Below, in pieces: positions 19,501 to 27,583 of a stretch of DNA of 64,000 bases. Origin of the DNA: Planctomycetota bacterium (GTDB lineage: Bacteria > Planctomycetota > Planctomycetia > Planctomycetales > Planctomycetaceae). The stretch covers positions 90,080 to 154,079 of the forward strand of contig QQVO01000016.1 in the NCBI GenBank assembly GCA_003388505.1. Reading direction: 5' to 3'. A program made the translations under genes and the position numbers. Below the pieces are notes generated by a model, which saw only the letters and a list, made by a program, of their open reading frames with translations, searched no databases and was not told where the DNA came from. Position 1 is the stretch's first letter. Every line of letters starts with the position of its first letter.

Positions 19501-20085
19501 CGCTTCCGGCGACGGGGACAACCCCTCTCGTTCCAGCCGGGCCAGAATGAAGCTGTCAATCGGGTTCCGTATCCACCCGGTATTCCCCACAGCCGGCGAC
19601 GCGGGCCGCACCGGCGCGGCATACGACCAGTGCGTCGCGTACTCCGCCCCCGACCGGATCCACTCGGTCAGCAGTTCGATGTCGCGATCACTCAGCCGGT
19701 CGCCCCCCTCCACCGGCGGCATCCGCAGATCGGGGTCGTCACTGGTGATCCGCACAATCAGTTCGCTCACCTCCGGATTCCCCGGAACGATCGCCGCATA
19801 TCCCCCCAGGTCGGCCAGCGCGCCGTCCGCGCCCGTCGGCACGTCCAGCCGCAGTCCTTCGCTGCCTCCCTGTCGCTCCGCCGCGTCCGGACCATGACAG
19901 CGAAAACAGGCGTTCGAAAGGATCGGCCGGATGTCCTGATTGAAGTCGATCGACGACCGCGCCGCACCCTCTTCCGCCCCGCACGCCGTCGTGAGCAGCA
20001 AACCGACTCCACACGCCCACATAACCACGACAGCAGTTCGTCGAACGGATTGAGTCGAACGAGTTGGCATAAGGACAGAAGTCAT
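16549..20085 (-). CDS. PSCyt1/DUF1549/DUF1553 cytochrome c with an F5/8 type C-like domain
   Basis: A 1178-aa exported protein and the largest paralogue in the window. Order: N-terminal hydrophobic signal (VVVMWACGVGLLLTTA), PSCyt1 with CFRCH (residues 60-64), DUF1549 with CAQCHSHKFDP, then a discoidin-like (F5/8 type C) domain recognisable from GRYVRVELPG, NVALKGVASQSSTAF, AIDGNTDGRY, NPWWEVDLHE and RIAVWNRTD, then DUF1553. Discoidin domains bind sugars or other surfaces, so this one may tether the enzyme to its substrate. ATG at 20085 or 20070 could start the protein; neither has a clear ribosome site. It heads the - strand series and diverges from the gene at 20518. Confidence 0.9.
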   Translation of the reverse strand: MTSVLMPTRSTQSVRRTAVVVMWACGVGLLLTTACGAEEGAARSSIDFNQDIRPILSNACFRCHGPDAAERQGGSEGLRLDVPTGADGALADLGGYAAIVPGNPEVSELIVRITSDDPDLRMPPVEGGDRLSDRDIELLTEWIRSGAEYATHWSYAAPVRPASPAVGNTGWIRNPIDSFILARLEREGLSPSPEADRTALIRRVALDLTGLPPTIEEVDEFLADEQDGAYERMVDRMLAKEAYGEHMARMWLDLARYADSAGYADDPPRTIWAYRDYVIRAFNRNLPFDQFTIEQIAGDLLPEPTEEQLVATAFHRNTMTNNEGGTNDEEFRNVAIVDRVNTTLAVWMGTTISCAQCHSHKFDPITQEEYFRLFAFFNQSQDADRKDESPFIEIYTDEQRTQEAAWRTEIARLEEVLRTRTPELATAQEEWEARLSVEPAWRTVTPSEVTASEDVGIASDADGVVTTERPAKSAVFTAEWQTDAAETLTALRLEALADESLPGGGPGHASGNFVVTRVSASITPPDGSRLKGRYVRVELPGSQKLLSLAEVQVFSGADNVALKGVASQSSTAFEGPAELAIDGNTDGRYRQAASTTHTAQSDNPWWEVDLHEVLPVDRIAVWNRTDGNLQSRLNGFRVVLLDENRDPVWEQTQAEAPATSVELSLSGVRGVSFANALSDYAQPSFEPAGVLDAKEPNATGWAVGGALGRSHALTLIAAAPVEIEAGSRLTVRIEQLSPHENHTLGRFRLSVTDDPRAAEFAGIPTDVAGILQKAAGERSADEAKRLADYYLTIAPALQPQRERLAQVRQQLAEMKPYTTVPVMRDLAADQRRTTKIQLRGNYLVTTDEVSEGIPEVFHDLPEGEALNRLALAKWLVARDNPLTARVMVNRFWEKLFGTGLVATSEEFGSQGELPSHPRLLDWLAVEFMENGWDMKAMLRLIVTSATYRQSSRVTPELIELDPDNRLLARGPRFRLPAETIRDQALFVSGLLSPKMYGPPVRPPQPSLGVSAAFGSGIDWQTSEGEDRYRRGLYTNWRRSNPYPSMVAFDAPNREVCTLRRDRTNTPLQALVTLNDPVYVEAAQALARRIAAWEGTVEEQVEFGFRCVLARRPGDIERARLVALYEAAAEEFSEQPEKAIKMATDPLGPAPDGMDVNQLAAWTVVSNVLLNLDETFLKR

Positions 20086-20318
20086 CGCTGATGCTCAAAT
20101 GAACCGAAGCAAAGACGGAGAACGCTGCTCCATCCAGGTCACAATCACGCGGCGGGAAGCTGCCGAAGCTCGCCCGGCAGCCCGTATTCGGAAGGAAAAC
20201 ACCCCAACTCGTATTCTATCCCCGTACCGCGCGGCCCGCGACCCTGTTTGTTTCTCGCCGGAACAGCGCAGCCATCCCTTCGGAGTGCGGCGACCCGTCG
20301 CCGCTTTCGCGCACCGTA

Positions 20319-20385
20319 CCGCACGCAGCCTTGCGCGCGTCCCGCTGATCACAATCGCCACTGAAGCACGCGGGCGGCGTGCGCT
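20319..20385. repeat. GCACGC-type palindromic repeat in a divergent intergenic region
   Basis: This stretch reads like the repeat at 1507-1586: GCACGCAGCCTTGCGCGCGT, then CCCGCTGATC shared with it, then an imperfect complement ending GGCGTGCGC. It lies in the 432-bp gap between the divergent genes at 20085 and 20518, upstream of the + strand promoter. Confidence 0.65.
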
Positions 20386-20445
20386 CCGGACAAGCGCCAC
20401 AATTCTGCGCACGGCGACAACTCCTCCCACCGCGCCGCCGAATCC

Positions 20446-20454
20446 TGCTATAAT
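20446..20454 (+). promoter_or_regulatory. Extended -10 promoter element (TGCTATAAT)
   Basis: TGC followed by a consensus TATAAT box matches the extended -10 form that tolerates a poor -35, and no good -35 is seen. Transcription would start near 20461, giving a leader of about 57 nt to the ATG at 20518, which has GGGGAG upstream. In this GC-rich region the motif stands out. Confidence 0.6.
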
Positions 20455-20517
20455 GTTCGCGGGAGGCCTTGTGCGCATGCATCGCCGCTCATTTCACAAA
20501 CCAGGGGAGCCTCAAGC

Positions 20518-22974
20518 ATGTCCCGGAACGGGATCAATCACGTCGGCGTCCATCTCCTTTCGCTGGCGTTCATCCACGCACTCGTCGCCAACACGTCAGC
20601 AGCCGGGTTGGTTGTGCAGCCGGCGTCGATTCAACTGAGCGCTGACGCGCCCCGCCAGCGGATCATCGTCTCCACCGATCGCGAAGGTCGCCGCGTCGAC
20701 CTCACCCGCGATGCCTCCTTCGCATCGGCGAATCCCGACGTCGCCACCATCGATCCCGGGGGACTGATCCACGCGGTCAGCGCCGGGGAAACAATGGTCA
20801 CCGTCTCCGTTGGAGAAGAGCAGGCGCAGGTCGCAGTCGCCGTCGGCTCGATGGAACCGTTGCCGATCGATTTCCAGCGCGACGTGCAGCCGCTCTTCAC
20901 CCGGCTCGCCTGCAACGCCGGCGCCTGCCACGGCAAACAGCGGGGGCAGAATGGGTTTCAACTCTCGCTGCTCGGATTCGATTCGGACTTCGACCATGCA
21001 GCTCTCGTCAAAGAGGCCCGCGGCCGTCGCATCTCGTTCTCAAAGCCGGAGGACAGCCTGCTGCTCCGAAAACCCGCCGGCCTTGCGCCGCACGGCGGCG
21101 GCGTCCGCATGCCGGTCGGCTCCGAGTACTACGAGATGCTGCATAAATGGATCGAAGCCGGCGCTCCCCGCAATGCACCCGACGCTCCCCAACTGGTCTC
21201 CGTCTCTGTGCTTCCCAACGAGCGGATCATGTACGCCGATGAATTGCAGCAGTTGATCGTGACCGCCGCCTACAGCGACGGTTCCACCCGCGACGTCACG
21301 TCACTCGCCACCTACCAGTCCAACGAGAGCGCCACGGCGAGCGTCGATGACAACGGCCTCATCACAGCTGGCACGGTCGTCGGTGAAGCGGCCGTCATGG
21401 CCCGCTACATGGACAAGTTTGCCCTCTGCCGCGTCTCGCTCCCGCTCAGCGGCGACGTCCCCGATGAACTCTACGCACAACTGCCGCGGCGAAACTTCAT
21501 CGACGACCGCGTCTGGGACACCCTCCAGCGGCTCAAACTCACGCCGTCCGAACCGGCCCCCGACCACAAGTTCCTCCGCCGGGCCTACATCGACATCCTC
21601 GGACGCGTACCGACCGTTGAGGAAGCAAGAACCTTTCTGGACGACACATCCGCCGACAAGCGGGACCGCCTCGTCGATACACTCCTCGACCGGCCGGAAT
21701 ACGCCGAACACTGGGCCAACAAATGGGCCGATCTCCTGCGGCCCAATCCCTATCGCGTCGGCATCAAAGCCACGCTCAACTACGACGCCTGGATTCGCGA
21801 CAGCTTCCGCACCAACAAACCGTATGATCAGTTCGTGAGAGAACTCATCACCGCCAGCGGCAGCACCTTCCGCGACGGCAACGCCACTCTCTTCCGCGAC
21901 CGCCGCAGCCCCGACGAAATCGCCACCATCGCCAGCCAGTTGTTCCTCGGCATCCGGCTGGAGTGCGCCAAATGCCATCACCACCCCTTCGAGGTCTACG
22001 GCCAGGAAGACTTCTACAGCTTCGCCGCCTACTTCGCCGAAGTCGGTCGCAAAGGGACCGGTCTCTCACCCCCCATTTCCGGCTCCGAAGAGTTCGTCTT
22101 CGCCGCCGGCAAAGGCTCGGTGACGCATCCTCTCACCGGCGAGACGATGCAGCCGGCCCCGCTGTTCGGCGAAGCGCCCGATGTGAGCGAGACGTCCGAT
22201 CCACGCGCAGCGCTCGCCGCGTGGATCACTTCACCTGAGAATCACTACTTCGCAAAGACCATGGCCAACCGCGTCTGGGCCGACCTGATGGGCGTGGGGC
22301 TCGTCGAACCGGTTGACGACCTCCGCGCCACCAACCCCCCGACCAACGGTCCCCTGCTCGACGCCCTCGCCGCCGATTTCCGGGACCACGGCTACGACAT
22401 CAAACACCTGATCCGCACGATTGCAACATCCTACGTCTACGGGCTCAGTTCGCTCCCCAGTGAGCGCAACGTCGTCGACACGCGCAACTATTCCCGGCAC
22501 TACCGTCAGCGGCTCCGGGCCGAGGTTCTGCTCGATTCCGTCTGTCAGATCACCGGTGTCCCTGAGTCCTTCGCCGCCATGCCGCCCGACGCCTCCGCCA
22601 AGCAGATCTGGACGCATCGCGTCTCCTCGCTCTTTCTCGACGCCTTCGGCCGTCCCGATCCCAATCAGGACCCGCCCTGCGAGCGGGTCAGCGACCCGAC
22701 GGTCGTTCAGGTGCTGCACCTCATGAATTCCGAGGGGGTCTACAACAAGGTCACCAGCGATTCCGGGTCCGCCGCTCAATGGGCCGCAAGCGACCTCACA
22801 CCCGCAGAAATCGTCAAAAACATCTATCTCTCTGTCTACAGCCGACTTCCGGACGAAGAGGAGTTGAACATCGGAGTCGGTTTATACGAAACTGAAGAAG
22901 GAAACCGCCGCCAGGCGACCGAAGACCTCCTCTGGGCCCTCCTCAACACCCCCGAGTTCGTCTTCAAAGACTGA
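20518..22974 (+). CDS. DUF1549/DUF1553 protein with Big2-like domains
   Basis: An 818-aa exported protein of a different subfamily from the - strand cytochromes. Signal peptide about residues 1-28; a bacterial Ig-like (Big2) domain near 30-115 (LVVQPASIQLSADA...VATIDPGGLIHAVSAGETMVTV); a cytochrome-like segment with CNAGACHGK, where the cysteines are four residues apart (CX4CH) rather than two; a second Big2-like domain (ATYQSNESATASVDDNGLI); then DUF1549 with a normal CAKCHHHPFE, and DUF1553 ending LLNTPEFVFKD. ATG at 20518 has GGGGAG about nine bases upstream. The DUF1501 gene 71 bp downstream is its partner. Confidence 0.9.
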   Translation: MSRNGINHVGVHLLSLAFIHALVANTSAAGLVVQPASIQLSADAPRQRIIVSTDREGRRVDLTRDASFASANPDVATIDPGGLIHAVSAGETMVTVSVGEEQAQVAVAVGSMEPLPIDFQRDVQPLFTRLACNAGACHGKQRGQNGFQLSLLGFDSDFDHAALVKEARGRRISFSKPEDSLLLRKPAGLAPHGGGVRMPVGSEYYEMLHKWIEAGAPRNAPDAPQLVSVSVLPNERIMYADELQQLIVTAAYSDGSTRDVTSLATYQSNESATASVDDNGLITAGTVVGEAAVMARYMDKFALCRVSLPLSGDVPDELYAQLPRRNFIDDRVWDTLQRLKLTPSEPAPDHKFLRRAYIDILGRVPTVEEARTFLDDTSADKRDRLVDTLLDRPEYAEHWANKWADLLRPNPYRVGIKATLNYDAWIRDSFRTNKPYDQFVRELITASGSTFRDGNATLFRDRRSPDEIATIASQLFLGIRLECAKCHHHPFEVYGQEDFYSFAAYFAEVGRKGTGLSPPISGSEEFVFAAGKGSVTHPLTGETMQPAPLFGEAPDVSETSDPRAALAAWITSPENHYFAKTMANRVWADLMGVGLVEPVDDLRATNPPTNGPLLDALAADFRDHGYDIKHLIRTIATSYVYGLSSLPSERNVVDTRNYSRHYRQRLRAEVLLDSVCQITGVPESFAAMPPDASAKQIWTHRVSSLFLDAFGRPDPNQDPPCERVSDPTVVQVLHLMNSEGVYNKVTSDSGSAAQWAASDLTPAEIVKNIYLSVYSRLPDEEELNIGVGLYETEEGNRRQATEDLLWALLNTPEFVFKD

Positions 22975-23045
22975 CCAGGCCAGCCGCCGCCCCAAGGCGA
23001 GCCGCCCGGCGTCAGCCGGCGGATACCCCCGCAAACTCAAGACCC

Positions 23046-24377
23046 ATGCAAACCACCTCACACAACTGCGAAGCCCTCACCCGACGCAACTGTCTCCAGC
23101 TTGGTCTGGGAGGAGCATTCGGCGCCGGTCTGGTTGACCTGCTCCGCCTGCGGAGCGCGGCCGCCGATTCGTCCGCGCTCAACGTCGAGGCAAAGAGCTG
23201 CATCCTCATTTGGCAGGACGGCGGCCCCACCCACTACGAGACCTTCGATCCCAAACCAGCCGCGCCGGCCGAAGTCCGCGGCGAGTTCCGTGCCATCGAC
23301 ACCGCTGTCCCGGGCGTCCGCTTCTCCGAGCACATGCGCGAACTGGCGTCCCTTGCCGACCGCTTCTCCGTCGTTCGCTCCATCCGCCACAACCAGGGGA
23401 ACCACGGCGCCGGCAACCACTACATGATGACCGGCGCACCACCGAGAATCCCGGTCGGCTGCGGCGCGTTCGTCAGCTTTCACCCCAGCCTCGGATCAGT
23501 CACCGCTCGCGAACGCGGCCACCAGCATGGTCTGCCCGCCTACTTCTCGATTCCCCGCATGTCTCGCTCCGGCGGCCCCAACTTCCTCGGCGCGCAGTAC
23601 GCCCCCTTTGTCGTTCCGGACAATCCGAACAAACAGGATTTCCGCGTCCGCGATGTCGCGTTGCCCCGCGGGCTCGAAGAACCCCGTTTCGAATCTCGCA
23701 AGGACCTCCGCGCTCTCGTCGATCGCCTGGAACGCATCCCCGAACCGGCCGCCTCCGACCCGGTCCTCTCGCTCGACGACTACTACACCCAGAGCTACGA
23801 CCTCATCAGTTCGCCGCAGGCGCAACGGGCGTTTGACATCCACAGCGAACCGGATGAAGTCCGCGACGCCTTCGGACGCAACTCCTTCGGCCAGCGGGCG
23901 CTCCTCGCCCGCCGGCTTGTCGAAGCCGGCGTCCCCTTCATCACCCTCTATGAAGGCGGCTGGGACCATCACCGCAACATCTTCCCCACACTCCGCAAAC
24001 GGCTTCCGACCTTCGAGGCGACCGTCGCCACGCTCCTCCGAGATCTCGACGAGCGCGGCCTGCTCGACACCACGCTGGTCGTCATGCTCGGCGAATTCGG
24101 TCGCACCCCCAAGGTCAACAGCCGCGCCGGACGCGATCACTGGTCCAACGCCATGTCGGTCCTGATGGCCGGTGCAGGCTGCCCCGGCGGACTCGTCATC
24201 GGGGCCACCGATCGAGCCGGTTACTCCGCAGTCGAACGCGTTCTCTCGCCGGAAAACTTCGCCTCCACGATCTACCGCAAGCTCGGCATCGATCCCGACA
24301 AGGTCTACTACACGCCCCAGGGCCGGCCGACGCACCTGGTCAGCGATCCCACACCGATCGCCGAACTGTTTGCTTGA
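23046..24377 (+). CDS. Tat-exported DUF1501 protein (short subfamily)
   Basis: A 443-aa DUF1501 protein with Tat-type start LTRRNCLQLGLGGAFGAGL. Motifs: WQDGGPTHYETFDPKP, SIRHNQGNHGAGNHYMMTG, GGWDHHRNIF, MLGEFGRTPKVN, GRDHWSN. In this subfamily the usual SMHTD motif reads SIRHNQGNHG and GEFGRTPF reads GEFGRTPK, and it is about 40 residues shorter than the - strand paralogues. It follows the Big2/DUF1549 gene on the same strand, repeating the cytochrome-then-DUF1501 gene order. Confidence 0.9.
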   Translation: MQTTSHNCEALTRRNCLQLGLGGAFGAGLVDLLRLRSAAADSSALNVEAKSCILIWQDGGPTHYETFDPKPAAPAEVRGEFRAIDTAVPGVRFSEHMRELASLADRFSVVRSIRHNQGNHGAGNHYMMTGAPPRIPVGCGAFVSFHPSLGSVTARERGHQHGLPAYFSIPRMSRSGGPNFLGAQYAPFVVPDNPNKQDFRVRDVALPRGLEEPRFESRKDLRALVDRLERIPEPAASDPVLSLDDYYTQSYDLISSPQAQRAFDIHSEPDEVRDAFGRNSFGQRALLARRLVEAGVPFITLYEGGWDHHRNIFPTLRKRLPTFEATVATLLRDLDERGLLDTTLVVMLGEFGRTPKVNSRAGRDHWSNAMSVLMAGAGCPGGLVIGATDRAGYSAVERVLSPENFASTIYRKLGIDPDKVYYTPQGRPTHLVSDPTPIAELFA

Positions 24378-24485
24378 CGACGCGTTGCCGGTACAACACG
24401 CCTGTTCCGGCGAGTCGTAGAACTCCCGGACTTGCCGCTCTGCGTCACTCATCCCGATCCCGTCCGCTGAGATCGCGCTATTCCC

Positions 24486-25358
24486 ATGCCTGCTGAACTG
24501 GCCGGTTATCGCGAATGGAGCGGCAAGACCCGCTCGCCGTGGCGGGCGAGCTGGTCGATCGTCCGCACCGGCGTCCTGATGATCCTCCGCAGGTGGGTGT
24601 TCTGGTTGCTCATCGGTCTCGGACTGCTCAACTTCCTGCTCAACTTCGCCCTGATCTACCTCAAGGCCACGCTCACCATCCAGAACGAAGCGGTCGGTCA
24701 GTTCCTCGATGCCTACAAGGTCACAGGAACAGGCGAAGCCTACGCCGACTTCATGGAGGGACAGGCGACCATTACCGCCCTCCTGCTCGCCTTTGCGGGG
24801 GCCAACCTGGTCGGCAGCGATTATCGCCAGGGAGGAATGATTTACTACCTCTCCCGGCGGATCGAGCGACGGCACTACATCGTCGGCAAACTGATGAGCG
24901 TGGGGGCGGTGGTGACCATGATCGCCACGCTTCCGACGATCGCGCTGTTCATCGAATACGGCGTCCTCAGCAGTTCGCTCGATTACTTCTTCGAAAACGG
25001 TCGCATCCTTGTGGGCATCCTGGGGTATGGACTCGTGCTGGCAGTCGTCCAGAGCCTCCTGCTCTTCGCCATCGCATCCTGGGTGCACCGGGCTGTGCCG
25101 CTCGTCATGTGCTGGCTCGGCGTATTCGTGCTCCTCAGACTGCTGGCCGACACGGCGCGAGCCATCTCGGACGACCGCCGCTGGCTGCTCCTCGGCATCT
25201 GGGAAAACATGGACCGCGTCGGCAGTTGGTGCTTCGGCGCCGGCAATCCGGACAAAACCCCCAGTGTGGGACTCTGCCTCACCGTGCTCGTCGGACTCTG
25301 CATCATTTGTCTCATCGTGATTGTCCGTCGCGTCCGGGCGATTGAGGTGGTCACATGA
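24486..25358 (+). CDS. ABC-2 type exporter permease
   Basis: A 290-aa integral membrane protein with about six hydrophobic segments, the first WVFWLLIGLGLLNFLLNFALIYL (about residues 38-60) and the last VGLCLTVLVGLCIICLIVIVRR. The cytoplasmic loop motif LVGSDYRQGGMIYYLSRRIERRHYIVGK is typical of ABC-2 permeases. It overlaps the ATPase gene by 4 bp (ATGA), indicating translational coupling. With the ATPase and a second permease it forms a complete heterodimeric exporter. The substrate cannot be read from sequence. Confidence 0.86.
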   Translation: MPAELAGYREWSGKTRSPWRASWSIVRTGVLMILRRWVFWLLIGLGLLNFLLNFALIYLKATLTIQNEAVGQFLDAYKVTGTGEAYADFMEGQATITALLLAFAGANLVGSDYRQGGMIYYLSRRIERRHYIVGKLMSVGAVVTMIATLPTIALFIEYGVLSSSLDYFFENGRILVGILGYGLVLAVVQSLLLFAIASWVHRAVPLVMCWLGVFVLLRLLADTARAISDDRRWLLLGIWENMDRVGSWCFGAGNPDKTPSVGLCLTVLVGLCIICLIVIVRRVRAIEVVT

Positions 25359-26329
25359 GCGCCCCAGAGTCGCCGAGAACTGCCTCGCCCGCCACAGCCG
25401 GTGCGGTGGCCGAACTGCGCAGCGTCACCAAGTGGTACGGCCCAGTCATCGGCGTCAATGACCTGGATCTCACGATCGGCCCCGGGATCACCGGGCTGCT
25501 CGGCCCGAACGGCGCCGGGAAAACAACGCTCATCAAGCTGCTCGCCGGACTGCTGCATCCGAGCCTCGGAAAGGTCACAGTCAGCGGCCGTTCGGCGGCT
25601 TCGTCGGCCGCCAAGGAGCACATCGGTTACTGTCCCGACGTCGATGCATTCTACGAGGAAATGTCGGGCAGGCGGTTCGTCCGCACGATGGCCCGCCTGC
25701 ACGGCATGTCGAAAAGCGAAGCCAAAGAACGCGCCGAGATTGCACTGGCCGAAGTCGGAATGACGGACCGCGCCGATCGCCGGCTGCGCGGCTATTCAAA
25801 AGGCATGCGGCAGCGCATCAAGCTCGCGCAGGCGCTCGTCCACGACCCGGCCATGCTCATCGTCGATGAACCGCTCAACGGAGTCGACCCCGTCGGCCGC
25901 CGGGAACTCATGGAACTCTTCCGAGGTTTTCGCGATCGAGGCAAAGCCGTGCTCGTCTCGAGTCACATCCTCCACGAAATGGACGCCCTGGCCGAGCGCG
26001 TCATCTTCATGGGGCGCGGACGAATCCTGGCGAGCGGGACGCTCGCGGAGATTCGCGAGATGCTCGACGAGCACCCTCTGCACGTCCGCCTGCGGTCGAG
26101 TCAGGCACGGGAACTGGCGGCCCAACTGATACGCTGGGAAGACGTCAAAGGCATCGAACTCCGCGACGAAGAAGAGTTTTCGCTGGAAGTGCGCAGACCG
26201 GACGCGTTTTTTCAGCGATTGGGAGACTTCGTCGTAGCCGAGTCGATCGACGTCTCCGCCCTGGAAACCACCGATGCGTCCGCCGAGGCGGTCTTCGACT
26301 ACATCATGTCATCCGCCGCCAGAGCTTAA
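25355..26329 (+). CDS. ABC transporter ATP-binding protein
   Basis: A 324-aa ABC ATPase that powers the two flanking permeases. Walker A GPNGAGKTT near residues 52-60, Q-loop replaced by a YCPDVDAFYEEM segment, signature YSKGMRQRIKLAQAL (the common SGG is SKG here), Walker B LIVDEPLNGVD, and H-loop SSHIL. The C-terminal 100 residues form a regulatory extension as in DrrA/CcmA-type exporters. Start ATG overlaps the previous stop. The residue following CP in the Q-loop region is Asp rather than Gln or Glu, which is common in this subgroup. Confidence 0.93.
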   Translation: MSAPESPRTASPATAGAVAELRSVTKWYGPVIGVNDLDLTIGPGITGLLGPNGAGKTTLIKLLAGLLHPSLGKVTVSGRSAASSAAKEHIGYCPDVDAFYEEMSGRRFVRTMARLHGMSKSEAKERAEIALAEVGMTDRADRRLRGYSKGMRQRIKLAQALVHDPAMLIVDEPLNGVDPVGRRELMELFRGFRDRGKAVLVSSHILHEMDALAERVIFMGRGRILASGTLAEIREMLDEHPLHVRLRSSQARELAAQLIRWEDVKGIELRDEEEFSLEVRRPDAFFQRLGDFVVAESIDVSALETTDASAEAVFDYIMSSAARA

Positions 26330-26356
26330 CGTCACAGGCCCGCCTGCCACGCATTC

Positions 26357-26403
26357 GAGCGCATTTCATTTGACCGTAACGGTTCTGGCGGCGCGAGAGC
26401 CGG
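26357..26403 (+). repeat. 47-bp hairpin repeat, copy 1
   Basis: This copy matches 41628-41674 in length and order (GAGCGCATTTCATTTGACCG here). The right half forms a stem, GGTTCT with AGAGCC, using one G-U pair; in the other copy it is GGTTCT with AGAACC, so the stem is kept. It lies inside the exporter operon between the ATPase and second permease genes. Confidence 0.75.
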
Positions 26404-26427
26404 GCAGAATAGAGCGAAACGGATCGT

Positions 26428-27240
26428 ATGTCGTCGGAAAAGACCGCCAGTGAAAGACCCAGCGCCCTGCAGCCCTCAGCGCTCTTTTCGGCATGCGTGC
26501 ATCTGCTGAGACTGACCCTCAGCCGGCAGTTCTGGTCGCGCCAGACCGTCGTCGGATTGGCGCTCTCCCTGTTATGCGTGATGATCACGTTCGCCTGGAC
26601 GCTCCACCGGGATCCGTCCAGCAAGCGTTTAATCGAGATGATGCTCGTGCCGGCGTTCCTGGCGTTTCTGATGCCCGTCTTCGCGATCTGCTACGGCGCC
26701 TCGGCCGTCGGTGGCGACCGCGAAGACCGCACGCTGATCTACCTGCTGATCACGTCGATCCCGCGCCCGCTCATCTATTTGACCAAGTTCATCGCCGCGT
26801 GGCTCCTGGCCACCGGCTGGTCGGTCGGAGTGTTGTGGGTGCTGTGCACCGTCGCCGGGCAACCGGGGAACGAGGCGTTCGACGTCTTCCTGCTGCCGAC
26901 CGTCTTCGGATGCACGGCGTACGTCAGCCTGTTTCTGCTGGTCGGCGCTGCCTTTCGTCACGGGACGATCATTTCCCTCGCCTACTGGTTCTTTCTCGAA
27001 GTCCTGTTCGGAAACATGCCGGGGATCGTCAAACGCATCTCGGTCGCGTTCCATACCCGTTGCATGGTGTACGAGTCAGGTTCTGCACTCGAACTCGGCC
27101 CCGCCGGACGGGTCGCCCGCGAGATGTTCCTGCCGGTCTCGGGCGAAACGGCAAGAACGGTCATCCTGATCTCCTCCGCCATCCTGCTGGCCGCCGGAAT
27201 GCTGATTTTCAGTCGACGAGAATACCGGGATTTGAGCTGA
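26428..27240 (+). CDS. ABC-2 type exporter permease, second subunit
   Basis: A 270-aa membrane protein with about six hydrophobic helices, beginning QTVVGLALSLLCVMITFAWTL. The loop GASAVGGDREDRTLIYLLITSIPRPLIYLTK matches the ABC-2 permease loop that contacts the ATPase. The gene starts 99 bp after the ATPase gene, with the 47-bp hairpin repeat in that gap. The stop codon (27238-27240) directly abuts the left end of the second 160-bp MITE-like element. Confidence 0.85.
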   Translation: MSSEKTASERPSALQPSALFSACVHLLRLTLSRQFWSRQTVVGLALSLLCVMITFAWTLHRDPSSKRLIEMMLVPAFLAFLMPVFAICYGASAVGGDREDRTLIYLLITSIPRPLIYLTKFIAAWLLATGWSVGVLWVLCTVAGQPGNEAFDVFLLPTVFGCTAYVSLFLLVGAAFRHGTIISLAYWFFLEVLFGNMPGIVKRISVAFHTRCMVYESGSALELGPAGRVAREMFLPVSGETARTVILISSAILLAAGMLIFSRREYRDLS

Positions 27241-27400
27241 CCCGGATTGCTCGTAGAGCACGCTGCCAGCGTGCGTCACCGTTGACGAGACACAGGGGTG
27301 CAATCCGTTCCAAAAGCGCGACGCACTGGGAAACTTTTCGATAACCTGTCGTTTGGCAACCACTTATGTTGAACCGGACGCTCGTCATGAATAATCCGGG
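27241..27400 (+). mobile_element. 160-bp MITE-like element, copy 2
   Basis: Same length as copy 1 at 7009-7168 and aligned without gaps; the right terminal repeat GAATAATCCGGG is identical and the left one, CCCGGATTGCTC, differs at two positions. It begins at the base after the permease stop codon. No target-site duplication is visible here, so this copy is probably older or its ends have drifted. No coding potential is evident. Confidence 0.85.
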
Positions 27401-27500
27401 CAAATCTCCGCGGTCTTCAAACCGCGCGGCCGGATGCGTGATGCGTAATGATGCACCACGTAGCACAATTGCACAGCCCCTCACGTCACCTGGCTCACGT

Positions 27501-27532
27501 GTAACGTAACCAACTTGAAACAAACAGGTTAC
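27501..27532. promoter_or_regulatory. Possible activator site (GTAACC/GGTTAC)
   Basis: Two 6-bp arms, GTAACC (27506-27511) and GGTTAC (27527-27532), are inverted around 15 bp, and GTAAC is directly repeated at 27501. The site lies about 26 bp upstream of the sigma54 -24 element. That is closer than most enhancer-binding sites, so a role in activation is only a suggestion. Confidence 0.35.
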
Positions 27533-27557
27533 AGAATTCCAAAGTTTCTCTTGAGAA

Positions 27558-27572
27558 TGGCACGATCGTTGC
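27558..27572 (+). promoter_or_regulatory. Sigma54 (RpoN) promoter, -24/-12
   Basis: TGGCACGATCGTTGC fits the sigma54 consensus TGGCACR-N4-TTGCW at every key position, with GG and GC exactly 10 bases apart. The predicted start is near 27584. No annotated protein follows on this strand until 28050; instead an 87-nt segment ends at a strong intrinsic terminator. I found no other site of this quality in the window. Confidence 0.7.
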
Positions 27573-27583
27573 CAATAGCGTGG

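Noticed and set aside
18562..20091. 509-codon + frame across the discoidin-type cytochrome
   Set aside because: Antisense shadow; composition is dominated by Arg and Pro.
23496..25088. 530-codon - frame across a DUF1501 gene and a permease gene
   Set aside because: Covers two well-supported + strand genes and has no motif of its own.
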